Below, piece after piece: positions 26,142 to 34,818 of a stretch of 64,000 nt of DNA; position 1 is the first letter of the stretch, and each line of letters starts with the position of its first letter. The stretch lies in assembly GCF_014646015.1 (NCBI RefSeq), contig NZ_BMMQ01000010.1, positions 1 through 64,000 of the forward strand, read 5' to 3'. A program made the translations under genes and the position numbers. The notes beneath the pieces are model-generated. The model was not told the origin of the DNA. It saw only the letters and a list, made by a program, of their open reading frames with translations, and made no database searches. The DNA comes from Microbacterium nanhaiense. Lineage in GTDB: Bacteria; Actinomycetota; Actinomycetes; Actinomycetales; Microbacteriaceae.

Positions 26142-29100
26142 CGACTTCCATCGAACGCGCCGGCAGCCGCCGGCCCGTCACCTGGCTGACCATCGGCGGC
26201 GTCGTGCTGCTTCCCGCCCTGATCGGCGGGGTGCTCGTGGCGGCGCTGCACAACCCCACCGACCGGCTCGAGAACATGTCGGCCGCGATCGTCAACCTCG
26301 ACGAGGGCACCGAGATCGACGGCCAGCTCGCCCCGCTCGGGCGCCAGCTCGCGGCCGGCCTCGTCGAGGGATCCGACGACGTCGACAGCAACATCCACTG
26401 GGTGCTGTCGAACGAGACCGACGCCGACGAGGGCATCGACGACGGCACCTACGAGGCGATCGTCACGATCCCCGAAGGCTTCAGCGACGCCGCAATGAGC
26501 TCGGCGAACGCGATTCAGGGATCCGCCGAGCCCGCGCAGGCGACGATCGAGGTCGCGACCTCGGACGAGGCGCGCATCTTCGATCAGGCCATCATGCAGC
26601 AGGTCTCGGCGATGGCGGCCGACACCATGAGCGCCGCCCTGTCCGAGGCGACGCTCGAGAACGTCTTCGTCAGCTTCACCGACATGGGAACGCAGCTGGG
26701 CGATGCCGCGGACGGCGCGCACCAGCTGGCCGACGGCGCCGGATCCGCGGAGGACGGCGCGACGGCCCTCGCCGACGGCGCGAGCGCGCTCGGCGACGGC
26801 GCCGGCGAACTGGGCGACGGGATCCTGCAGCTCGCATCGGGCGCGTACGACGCCCGCGACGGCGCGCTCTTGCTCGCCGACGGCAACGGCCAGCTCGCCG
26901 ACGGTGCGAGCGCGCTGTCGGGCGGGGCCCTCGCCCTCGCCGACGGCGCCACGAGCCTCGCCGGAGGGCTCGGCGAGTTCTCCGGCGGCGTCTCATCGCT
27001 GTCCGACGGTGCCACGCAGTTGTCTGGCGGTGTGACTTCGCTCGCCGAGGGCGCACCGGGTCTCGCCGAGGGAGCCATCCAGCTGTCGGACGGCGTCGCG
27101 GCGCTGGCCACCGGCTCGGGAGACCTCGCGGACGGCGTCTCGCAGCTCGCGGACGGCGTCGCACCGCTCGCCGACGGCACCTCCGAGCTCTCGGACGGCG
27201 CGGCGCAGGTCGCCGACGGGCTGACCGCCCTCGACGCCGGCGCGACGGACCTCGCCGACGGCGTCTCGCAGCTCGCGGACGGCGCGGCGCCTCTCTCGGA
27301 CGCCGCGACCGCGGTGAGCGACGGTGCGACCGCGCTGGCCGACGGCGCAACGGGCGTTGCGAGCGGCGCCGACGAGCTCGCGGGCGGCATTACCCAGTTC
27401 ACCGACGGCACGGCATCGTTGTCGACGGGCGCCTCACAACTCGCAGACGGGCTCGAGCAACTCGTGCCGGGTGCGGCATCGCTCTCCGACGGTGCGACGC
27501 AGCTCTCGTCGGGCGCTTCATCGCTCGCCGGTGGCGCGTCCGACGTCGCCGCGGGCACGGGATCCGTGGCCGACGGGCTCGCACAGCTGACGGGCCTCGC
27601 CGACGGCACGGCGCAGCTGGCCGACCAGCTCGAGGCCCTCGCCGCATCGTGCACGACGGACTGCGAACAGCTGCAGGCGCTCGCCTCCGCTGCCCGACAG
27701 AACGCCGACGGTGCGTCGGGCATCGCTCCCCTCGCCGACGGTGCACGCCAGGCGGCCGACGGTGCGACGGCGCTCGCGGAGGGCGTGAACGGCCTCGTTC
27801 CCGGTGCCTCCGAGCTCGCGGGAGGCGCGACCCAGGTCTCCGAGGGCCTGTCCGCCCTCGCACCCGGCGCGCGCGATCTCGCCGACGGATCCGCGGAGCT
27901 CGCGGGCAGCGTCGGCCCGCTCGCGGACGGTGCGACGTCGCTGTCCGATGGAGCGTCGGAGCTGTCGACGGGCGCCACGTCGCTCGCCGACGGCGCCACG
28001 CAACTCGCGGACGGCACCACGCAGCTCACGGGCGGCCTCGGCCAGCTCGTCGACGGATCCGCCGCCCTGGCCGACGGGATCACGCCGCTCGCCGGCGGCG
28101 CCCGCCAGGTGGCCGACGGCGCGAACGAGCTCGCGGACGGCGCCGCGGAGCTCGCACCGGGAGTCTCGGCGCTCGACGACGGCGCCGCTCAGCTGGCGGA
28201 CGGGCTCGCGCAGCTCGCGCCGGGCGCCGCCCAGCTCGCCGACGGATCCGTCGCCCTCGCGGATGGCGTCGCACAGCTCGCACCGGGGGCCGCGCAGCTC
28301 GCCGACGGCGCGGGCCAGCTCGCCGCGAACGCCCCGGCGCTCGTGAACGGTGCCACGCAGCTGGCGACCGGCGCGACGGAGCTCGGCGGAGGCGCCGCGC
28401 AGCTGGCGGACGGCGCCTCGCAGGCGCTCGTCGGAACCTATTCGCTCGCGGACGGCATCGGCCAGCTCGGCGACGGCGCGACCACCGCCGGCGAGGGCGC
28501 CGCGGCGCTCACGGGCGGCGCGACACAGCTCGCCGAGGGTGCCGGCGATCTGGGCGACGGCATCGGCCAGCTCGGCGACGGCGCGACGGAGCTCGGCGAC
28601 GGCCTCGGCACCGCGGTTGACCAGCTGCCGAGCTTCACCGACGATGAGGCCGGGCAGCTCGCCTCGGCGGTGCGCGCCCCGGTCGCCGCGGACTCGTCGC
28701 TCTCGCTCTTCGGCGACTCGGCCGTCCCGCTCCTCGCGGCGATCGTGCTGTGGTTCGGCGGTCTCGCGACGTTCCTCGCCCTGCGCCCCGTGACGGCGCG
28801 CGCCCTCACTTCGCGCCGTTCGTCGTTGGCGCTGAGCCTGCGTTCGTTCCTCCCCGGCGCCCTCATCGGGCTCGTGCAGGGTCTGCTAGTCGGCGGGATC
28901 CTCGTGTGGATCGGCGCCTACGAGGTCGGTTCGTCGCTGGCGCTCATGGGAGTCTCGGCCCTCGTGGGTGTGACCTTCGCGGCGATCCATCAGGCCCTCG
29001 CGGCCGCCCTCGGAGGCGTCGGCCGGTGGATCGCGGCGATCGCCGGGGCCCTGGCCATTGCCGTCAGCATCGTCTCGACGGCGCCCGGCTTCCTCGTGAG

Positions 29101-29278
29101 CGCGGCCGGGGCTCTGCCCACGGCGCCCGCCATCGCGGCATTCCTCGCCCCGATTGCCGGTGGATCAGCCGGATCCGCCATCGCCTCGCTCGTCGTCTGG
29201 ACCGTGATCGCGCTCATCATCACGGTGATCGCCACAACGTTCCGTCGAACAACGACACCCAAGGCGGCGCTGGCGTAA
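26138..29278 (+). CDS. YhgE/Pip-type membrane protein with about ninety heptad repeats
   Basis: A 1046-residue protein. One N-terminal membrane segment (about residues 12-33) and a Pip N-terminal domain precede a low-complexity region from about 190 to 830 made of xxxLxDG heptads (LADGAxQ, LSDGATx). A C-terminal block of five or so membrane helices follows. This is the layout of the YhgE/Pip/YueB/EsaA family, linked to phage reception and type VII secretion in Firmicutes. The heptad array is broken once by a SCTTDCEQ segment whose cysteines could form a disulfide. It is translationally coupled to the MmpL gene, so both probably act in one TetR-controlled export system. Confidence 0.9.
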   Translation: MTTSIERAGSRRPVTWLTIGGVVLLPALIGGVLVAALHNPTDRLENMSAAIVNLDEGTEIDGQLAPLGRQLAAGLVEGSDDVDSNIHWVLSNETDADEGIDDGTYEAIVTIPEGFSDAAMSSANAIQGSAEPAQATIEVATSDEARIFDQAIMQQVSAMAADTMSAALSEATLENVFVSFTDMGTQLGDAADGAHQLADGAGSAEDGATALADGASALGDGAGELGDGILQLASGAYDARDGALLLADGNGQLADGASALSGGALALADGATSLAGGLGEFSGGVSSLSDGATQLSGGVTSLAEGAPGLAEGAIQLSDGVAALATGSGDLADGVSQLADGVAPLADGTSELSDGAAQVADGLTALDAGATDLADGVSQLADGAAPLSDAATAVSDGATALADGATGVASGADELAGGITQFTDGTASLSTGASQLADGLEQLVPGAASLSDGATQLSSGASSLAGGASDVAAGTGSVADGLAQLTGLADGTAQLADQLEALAASCTTDCEQLQALASAARQNADGASGIAPLADGARQAADGATALAEGVNGLVPGASELAGGATQVSEGLSALAPGARDLADGSAELAGSVGPLADGATSLSDGASELSTGATSLADGATQLADGTTQLTGGLGQLVDGSAALADGITPLAGGARQVADGANELADGAAELAPGVSALDDGAAQLADGLAQLAPGAAQLADGSVALADGVAQLAPGAAQLADGAGQLAANAPALVNGATQLATGATELGGGAAQLADGASQALVGTYSLADGIGQLGDGATTAGEGAAALTGGATQLAEGAGDLGDGIGQLGDGATELGDGLGTAVDQLPSFTDDEAGQLASAVRAPVAADSSLSLFGDSAVPLLAAIVLWFGGLATFLALRPVTARALTSRRSSLALSLRSFLPGALIGLVQGLLVGGILVWIGAYEVGSSLALMGVSALVGVTFAAIHQALAAALGGVGRWIAAIAGALAIAVSIVSTAPGFLVSAAGALPTAPAIAAFLAPIAGGSAGSAIASLVVWTVIALIITVIATTFRRTTTPKAALA

Positions 29279-29298
29279 GTCGCCGCGGCCTCGCCGTC

Positions 29299-29326
29299 AC
29301 GGCCCCTCCCTCCGGGGAGGGGCCGT
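29299..29326. terminator. Strong 12-bp G/C hairpin terminator
   Basis: ACGGCCCCTCCC and GGGAGGGGCCGT form a perfect 12-bp stem around TCCG, 20 nt after the YhgE/Pip stop codon. Confidence 0.8.
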
Positions 29327-29346
29327 TCCGCTGCGCCCTCGCGCGC

Positions 29347-29402
29347 TCCGGTCGCAGAATCTGCTCCTCCCGGTGGATCAGTCAGCAGTTTCTGCGACCG
29401 GA
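29347..29402. repeat. Family-3 inverted-repeat element, copy 1
   Basis: Arms TCCGGTCGCAGAATCTGCT and AGCAGTTTCTGCGACCGGA pair over 19 nt with one mismatch. The copy at 30455-30516 has the same orientation and sequence, so the DUF559 gene lies between direct repeats. Confidence 0.8.
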
Positions 29403-29442
29403 ACGGCCGAGCCCGGCCCGCGCCGGGCGGCTCTGGGTCGCA

Positions 29443-30402
29443 CTAGGAGGTGGGGCGCCAGCCTCGTGTGAGGAGCGCCTCGCGCACCCGCCTCACCACC
29501 ACGTTCGGGTAACGAATGGTGTCTGCGGTGACCTGAATCACGATCCAACCGTCGGCGCGCAGGCGCTCGATTCGCTCGATGTCTCGCGCGTACTGCTGGC
29601 CGTGCAACTGACCCTGGTATTCGACGGCGACCTTGAACGCCGGGTAGCTCATGTCGACGCAGGCGAGGAAGCCACCGAAGGCGTCAAAGACGTCCCGGTT
29701 CAGCTCGGGCTCGGGCAGCCCGGCCGCCAGCAGAATCAATCGGGTCGTTGTTTCGCGCGGTGACCACGCATCGGTACGGATCAGCGGGTGTGCCTCGCGC
29801 AATCGAGCACCCCCGTGACGGCGGCTCGCGTTCATGGCGGCCGCCAATTGCTCGCGTGTCGTGAGCGGCTCTCGCCCCGGATCCGGCCTATTGACCCCGT
29901 CGCGCCAGACTCGGCACCCGAAGTCGCCGACCGCGACCAGCTGATCCCGAGTCAGATCTGCACCGAGCATCGCCCACATCGTCGCGAAGGACGCGACGGG
30001 CAGGCCCCTCACCGCGCGAATTCGGGCCGAATCGGGATGCGCACGGTGACCCCGAACGCCGCGCCGCCTGGCCACGGCACCGCGCCCCATGACGGAAACG
30101 TGCAATTCGATCGGGCCGTCGCCGTAGAGCGGTGCACCCCAGATCGCCGCCGCGGTCTCATGGCTGAAGAACTGATCGCGCCTCAGGCGCGGGGCCAGCG
30201 CCGTCGCGAGCCAGCGGATCTCCGCCCGGCGCGTGCCCCATGGATCCTCGCTCGCGGCGGCACGATCACGCGCCCGGATGCCGTGAAACGGGCGCTCGAG
30301 ATCCGCCCCACGCAGCCGCCCCGCGCCCACGCCCGCGGCGAGCGCATCCCGCACGGCGAACGTCGGCCCCAGCGCGGCCGGAAGCGAGTTTCGCGCACCC
30401 AT
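29443..30402 (-). CDS. DUF559 endonuclease-like protein with AbiEi-like N-terminal region
   Basis: A 319-residue protein. The N-terminal two thirds resemble the DNA-binding type of AbiEi-like proteins (LPAALGPTFAVRDALAAG, FFSHETAAAIWG). The C-terminal 110 residues are a DUF559 domain, a PD-(D/E)xK nuclease fold with CVDMSYPAFKVAVEYQGQLH carrying the Asp and Glu. ATG 30402 has GGTGGGGAG just upstream. Such genes are numerous and strain-variable in actinobacteria and of unproven role. It is bracketed by direct copies of a 60-bp inverted-repeat element. Confidence 0.8.
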   Translation of the reverse strand: MGARNSLPAALGPTFAVRDALAAGVGAGRLRGADLERPFHGIRARDRAAASEDPWGTRRAEIRWLATALAPRLRRDQFFSHETAAAIWGAPLYGDGPIELHVSVMGRGAVARRRGVRGHRAHPDSARIRAVRGLPVASFATMWAMLGADLTRDQLVAVGDFGCRVWRDGVNRPDPGREPLTTREQLAAAMNASRRHGGARLREAHPLIRTDAWSPRETTTRLILLAAGLPEPELNRDVFDAFGGFLACVDMSYPAFKVAVEYQGQLHGQQYARDIERIERLRADGWIVIQVTADTIRYPNVVVRRVREALLTRGWRPTS

Positions 30403-30454
30403 CTCCCCACCCTGCCGAATCCGCCGGATCCCTGCAGAACTTATCCACAGCCCC

Positions 30455-30516
30455 GGTTCCGGTCGCAATTTCTGCTCCTCCCGGCGGATCCTTCAGTAGT
30501 CTCTGCGACCGGAACC
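30455..30516. repeat. Family-3 inverted-repeat element, copy 2
   Basis: Arms GGTTCCGGTCGCAATTTCTGCT and AGTAGTCTCTGCGACCGGAACC are nearly complementary. The interior CCTCCCGGCGGATCCTTC matches copy 1. It lies upstream of the DUF559 start and beside the stop of the ABC permease gene. Confidence 0.8.
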
Positions 30517-30533
30517 GTGAGGCCCCCGGTGCG

Positions 30534-32030
30534 TCAGCCCGCAACCGACGTCCTCTCGCGGACGAAGGAGCGGTGGGCCCAGAGCACCGCGAGCAGGAGC
30601 ACGGCGGCGAGGAGAACCACGCGGGCGGGCGGTGGGAGCAGCAGCGCGAGCCACCAGGTGCCGACGAGAAAGAGGTGGGTGCGGATCCACCAGGCGACCA
30701 CCACCGCCGAGCTGAGGTCTCCCGCGGGGGTGTTGATCGGGCCCATGAGGGCCTCGGGCGGGCGGAATCGGTAGGCCGCCGGAATGAGCAGCACGAGCGC
30801 GTTCACGACGACGAGCACCGCGCAGAGCGCGGCCCAGCCGTCGGTGCCGACGACGAGACCCGCGAGCAGGCCGACCGCCCCGACCGCGGACGGCAGCCCG
30901 GTGTGCGCCCAGGCGGCGCGCTCGATCGGCGGATCCAGGTGGTTCGCGCGCCCCAGGTTCTCGGCATGGGCACGCAGCCCGCCGGCGGCGCGCCCGGTTC
31001 CGACGGTCACGAGCGCGACGGCGGCGAGCGACCAGTTCGTGTCGGGAGCGGCGGCGAGGATCCCGCTGCCCAGCGCCACCAGCGCCGCCCCGGTCGCGAG
31101 CTCGGGCCAGCGGCGGATCCCGCCGACGAGGTCGCGCGCGAAGACGGCGCGAAGCATTCCGGAGCCGCCGAGCACGCGCGAGAGGCGCATCGTGCGGAAG
31201 AAGCGCGGCGTGCGGTCGCCGAGCGCGCCCGCCGCCGTGCGGAGATCGAGGGTGGTCGCGGCGGAGCGGGCGCGATCCCAGCGGTCAGCCTGGCGCCGGA
31301 GCCGCTCCCCCGGCGCACGCACGAGGAGAATCCGCTGCGCGACGATCGCGATGCCCGCGAGGGCGACGACGACGAGGGCCGTGAACGGCGCGTGCCCGCT
31401 GCTCGCGAGCGCCGCGCCCCACAGCGGCGGGGTCCCCGCCATCGCCCAGGCGGCCCGCGAAGGATCCGCGACCGCCCACGCCGCGAGCGCGAGGCCCGGC
31501 ACGCACAGTAGCGCGTACCGGCGGCCCGCCTCGCCGAGGGTCCACGCGATGAGCACGCCGACCCCGAGGCCGATCCCCCCGAGCGTCCCCTCGACGATCG
31601 CGGCGCCCGCTCCGGGATCCGGCGGTTGCACGGGCGCGAGCACGATGGCCCCCACAAGGGCGCCGACCGACGCGAACACGAGCGTCAGCAGCGCGGGCCG
31701 CCAGCGCGCGGTTGCGGTGCGCGGTGCGGGGCTTGCGAGCAGGAGGTCGACATCGGCGACGGTGAACATCAGCGGTCCGCGCGAACGCCCGGCGGCGAAG
31801 AACGCGATGCTCAGCGCGAGACCCGCGATGACGAGGGAGACGGGCGAACCGGCGCCCGCGCCCCACCCGTCTCGCGAGGCGATGAGGGCGGGGGTTCCGT
31901 AGATGAGGGCGACGAGCACGACCGTGTACACCGTGAGCGCCTTCTCGCTGCGCGGGATCCGTGACCGGGCCTGGCGGAGCCGCTGCGCGCTCGCGACCCG
32001 CGCCCGCCCCGCGCGCGCCTCGGGCCTCAT
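30534..32030 (-). CDS. Membrane permease of an ABC exporter (about 12 helices)
   Basis: A 498-residue hydrophobic protein with roughly a dozen membrane segments (for example residues 27-47, 58-75 and the last three near the C-terminus). It follows an ABC ATPase gene and is probably its membrane partner, resembling the DUF6297-type permeases of actinobacteria, though I am not certain of the family. The start is uncertain: ATG 32030 is listed, and GTG 32084, 13 nt after the ATPase stop, is also possible. Substrate unknown. Confidence 0.75.
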   Translation of the reverse strand: MRPEARAGRARVASAQRLRQARSRIPRSEKALTVYTVVLVALIYGTPALIASRDGWGAGAGSPVSLVIAGLALSIAFFAAGRSRGPLMFTVADVDLLLASPAPRTATARWRPALLTLVFASVGALVGAIVLAPVQPPDPGAGAAIVEGTLGGIGLGVGVLIAWTLGEAGRRYALLCVPGLALAAWAVADPSRAAWAMAGTPPLWGAALASSGHAPFTALVVVALAGIAIVAQRILLVRAPGERLRRQADRWDRARSAATTLDLRTAAGALGDRTPRFFRTMRLSRVLGGSGMLRAVFARDLVGGIRRWPELATGAALVALGSGILAAAPDTNWSLAAVALVTVGTGRAAGGLRAHAENLGRANHLDPPIERAAWAHTGLPSAVGAVGLLAGLVVGTDGWAALCAVLVVVNALVLLIPAAYRFRPPEALMGPINTPAGDLSSAVVVAWWIRTHLFLVGTWWLALLLPPPARVVLLAAVLLLAVLWAHRSFVRERTSVAG

Positions 32031-32097
32031 GCGGCGCGTTCCGGCGCCGCGAGCCTCGCGCGCACCGGGCGGTCCGTCGCGCACGGGTCGCCCGTTT

Positions 32098-32715
32098 TCA
32101 CGCGCCCTCCTCGAGCGCGACGACGTGATCGGCGATGCGGTCGCGGAGCGCGTCGTCGTGGGTGGCGATGACGATCGCGGCCCCCTCGTCGCGCCGGGCG
32201 GCGAGGATCTCGCCGAGTGCCACGCGGTACGCGGCGTCAAGGCGCTGCTCGGGCTCGTCGAGGACGAGCAGCCGGGAGGGCCGCGTGAGCGCGAGCGCGA
32301 GGAAGGCGAGCTGACGCTGACCCGACGACATCTCGTCGATGTACCGCGTCGACAGGTGCAGCGCGCCGAGTCGTTCGAGCTCCGCGTGAGTGTCGGCGAC
32401 GTCCCAGAGGCGCCCGAGGAAGTCGAGGTGGTCGCCCAGCGTGAGGTCGCCGTAATAGCCGGGTGCCCCGAGCAGTTCGCTGAGATCGGCGCGGAAGCCC
32501 GCGTCGCGGTCGTCGGGCACCCGGCCGAACACCGTGACGGATCCGCGGCTCGGCGACAGTCGGCCGCAGACCATGCGCAGCAGGGTGGTCTTGCCGGATC
32601 CGTTGGGTCCGACGAGCGCGGTCGCCGTTCCGTCGGCGACGCTGAAGGACGTCTCCGCGAGGATCTCCGCGCCGTCGACGATCCAGCTGGCGCGGGTCAC
32701 CTCGACGGCACTCAT
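32098..32715 (-). CDS. ABC transporter ATP-binding protein
   Basis: A compact 205-residue ATPase. It has Walker A GPNGSGKTT, a signature reading MSSGQRQ instead of LSGGQ, Walker B RLLVLDEPEQRLD and a switch His in IATHDDALRD. ATG 32715 is supported by a leaderless TACGCT box. It is co-directional with the permease downstream, forming an exporter of unknown substrate. Confidence 0.88.
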   Translation of the reverse strand: MSAVEVTRASWIVDGAEILAETSFSVADGTATALVGPNGSGKTTLLRMVCGRLSPSRGSVTVFGRVPDDRDAGFRADLSELLGAPGYYGDLTLGDHLDFLGRLWDVADTHAELERLGALHLSTRYIDEMSSGQRQLAFLALALTRPSRLLVLDEPEQRLDAAYRVALGEILAARRDEGAAIVIATHDDALRDRIADHVVALEEGA

Positions 32716-32721
32716 GGCTCC

Positions 32722-32727
32722 AGCGTA
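32722..32727 (-). promoter_or_regulatory. Leaderless -10 box TACGCT of the ABC exporter
   Basis: Minus-strand TACGCT is followed by 6 nt and ATG 32715. Confidence 0.5.
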
Positions 32728-32765
32728 TCGTCGCCCCGCGACCATCCTCGAGGGCCCCGAGGGCG

Positions 32766-32823
32766 TTCCGGTATGAAAAACTGCTGCTCCCCGGGGAGGG
32801 GAACAGCAGTTTTTCGAACCGGA
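32766..32823. repeat. Family-3-like inverted repeat after fruA
   Basis: TTCCGGTATGAAAAACTGCTG and CAGCAGTTTTTCGAACCGGA pair, with an inner CCCC/GGGG stem. It shares TTCCGGT and CTGCTSCTCC with the elements flanking the DUF559 gene. It lies 12 bp beyond the fruA stop codon and could terminate the fructose operon. Confidence 0.7.
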
Positions 32824-32834
32824 GTGGACCGGCG

Positions 32835-34808
32835 CTACGCGACGACCTTCTTCTTCAGCAGGCTCACGAGCACGCCCGTGACGACCGTGCCGGCGAGCAG
32901 CGCGACGAGGAAGCCCCAGATCGGGCTGATCGCGAAGGCGACGAACAGGCCGCCGTGCGGCGCCTGGGATCCGACGTGGAAGAGCATCGTGAGGAAGCCG
33001 GTCAGCGCACCGCCCACCATCGACGCCGGGATGACGCGCAGCGGATCGGCCGCGGCGAAGGGAATGGCGCCCTCCGAGATGAACGCGAGCCCCATGGGCC
33101 AGGCCGCAACGCCGTTCTGGCGCTCGGCGGCGGTGAACTTGGTGCGCGCGAGGGCCGTGGAGGCGAGCGCCATGCCGAGCGGCGGCACCATGCCCGAGAT
33201 CATCACGGCGCCCATGATGTAGTACGGGATCGGGTTGTCTGGCGAGCCGTCCGCGAGGGAGGCGACGGCGAAGGCGTACGCCACCTTGTTAATGGGTCCA
33301 CCGAGGTCGAAGCACATCATGAGGCCGAGGATGATGCCGACGACGGGCAGCAGGCCCGACTCGGCGAGGTTCGTCAGCCCGCCCTCGAGCAGGTTCATGA
33401 GCGCGGCGATCGGGGCGCCCAGCACGAGCAGCAGCAGGCCCGAGGCGAAGATGGATCCGAGCAGCGGGATGATCACGACGGGCATCAGCCCGCGCACCCA
33501 GCGCCACACCTTGAGGCGACCGAGCCACCAGGCCGCGAGTCCCGCGAGCAGACCGCCGACGATTCCGCCGATGAAGCCGGCGCTCATGATGAGCGCGACG
33601 GATCCGGCGACGAAGCCCGGCGCGATGCCCGGGCGGTCGGCGATCGCGAAGGCGATGTAGCCGGCCAGCGCCGGCACGAGGAACGCCATCGACGCGTTTC
33701 CGATCGCGAAGGCGACCGCGCCGAGGTACTCGGACAGCCCACCGTCGGGCAGGTTCCAGAGCGCGTTGTTCACGACGATGTCGCCCGCGACGCCGTTGAT
33801 CTCGAAGCCGCCCAGCAGGAAGCCGAGCGCCATCAGCAGGCCGCCGCCCGCGACGAAGGGGATCATGTAGCTGACGCCCGTCATCAGGATGCGCTGGATC
33901 CGCTTGCCCCAGCCCTCATCCGCCTGCGCGGGGGCGGACTCCGAGGCGGATCCCGACACGCGCTCCGCGTTCGGGTCGTCGGCTGCGGCGACGGCGAGGT
34001 CGATGAGCTCGGCCGCGTGCTCGATGCCGGCCTTCACGGGGCGGCGGATCACGGGCTTGCCGCCGAAGCGGCCAGGCTCACGCACGTCGACGTCGACCGC
34101 GAAGATCACGGCGTCGGCGTCGGCGATGACCGTGGGGTCGAGCGGCTCGTAGCCGCTGGATCCCTGGGGTTCGACGTGGAACTCGACACCCGCGTCCTTC
34201 GCGGCCTTCGTCAGCCCGTCGGCCGCCATATAGGTGTGCGCGATGCCCGTCGCGCAGGCCGTCACCGCCACGATCTTCTTCGCACCGGTGGCCGCCTGCG
34301 CGGTCGCGGGTGCGGCGGATGATTCGGAGGCGGCCGGTGCGGCGACCGCCTCCGAGCTGGGCGCCTCGCCGATCGCCTCGCGCACGATCGCGACGGCCTC
34401 GTCGGCGGTCGCGGCGGCGCGGAGCGCGGCGAGGAAGTCTTCGTCCATGAGGTGGCGGGCGAGCTGCGAGAGCACGGCGAGGTGCTCCTCCGCGGCGGTG
34501 TCGGGGGCCGCGATCATGAAGACGATGTCGCTCGGGTCGCCGCCGCCGAAGTCGACCCCCGGCGACAGGCGAGCGAAGGCGAGCGACGCCTGCGTCACCG
34601 TGGCCGTCTTTGCGTGCGGGATCGCGATGCCGCCCGGAAGCCCGGTCGCGTCCTGCTCCTCGCGCGCCCATGCGGCGGCGAAGAGCTCGTCGGCGTCGCC
34701 GGCGCGCCCCGCGTCCACGAAGCGCGCGGCGAGCGCGCGAAGCACCTGTTCCTTATCGGCACCCAACTCGACATCGAGGCTGACGAGCGCCGGTGTGATT
34801 GTTGACAT
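32835..34808 (-). CDS. fruA: PTS fructose transporter subunit EIIABC
   Basis: A 657-residue phosphotransferase permease that imports and phosphorylates fructose to fructose 1-phosphate. Domains in order: EIIA (about 1-150, phospho-His in GGIAIPHAKT), EIIB (about 180-280, phospho-Cys in VTACATGIAHTYMAADGL) and EIIC (about 310-657, several membrane helices, GIVGGLLAGLAAWW). ATG 34808 follows AAGGATC and lies 10 nt after fruK. No HPr or EI gene is in the window. Confidence 0.94.
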   Translation of the reverse strand: MSTITPALVSLDVELGADKEQVLRALAARFVDAGRAGDADELFAAAWAREEQDATGLPGGIAIPHAKTATVTQASLAFARLSPGVDFGGGDPSDIVFMIAAPDTAAEEHLAVLSQLARHLMDEDFLAALRAAATADEAVAIVREAIGEAPSSEAVAAPAASESSAAPATAQAATGAKKIVAVTACATGIAHTYMAADGLTKAAKDAGVEFHVEPQGSSGYEPLDPTVIADADAVIFAVDVDVREPGRFGGKPVIRRPVKAGIEHAAELIDLAVAAADDPNAERVSGSASESAPAQADEGWGKRIQRILMTGVSYMIPFVAGGGLLMALGFLLGGFEINGVAGDIVVNNALWNLPDGGLSEYLGAVAFAIGNASMAFLVPALAGYIAFAIADRPGIAPGFVAGSVALIMSAGFIGGIVGGLLAGLAAWWLGRLKVWRWVRGLMPVVIIPLLGSIFASGLLLLVLGAPIAALMNLLEGGLTNLAESGLLPVVGIILGLMMCFDLGGPINKVAYAFAVASLADGSPDNPIPYYIMGAVMISGMVPPLGMALASTALARTKFTAAERQNGVAAWPMGLAFISEGAIPFAAADPLRVIPASMVGGALTGFLTMLFHVGSQAPHGGLFVAFAISPIWGFLVALLAGTVVTGVLVSLLKKKVVA

Positions 34809-34818
34809 GAGCTGATCC

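Noticed and set aside
29443..30516. DUF559 gene with flanking repeats considered as an insertion sequence
   Set aside because: The flanking elements are themselves inverted repeats in direct orientation, the protein has no transposase motif, and no target duplication is visible.
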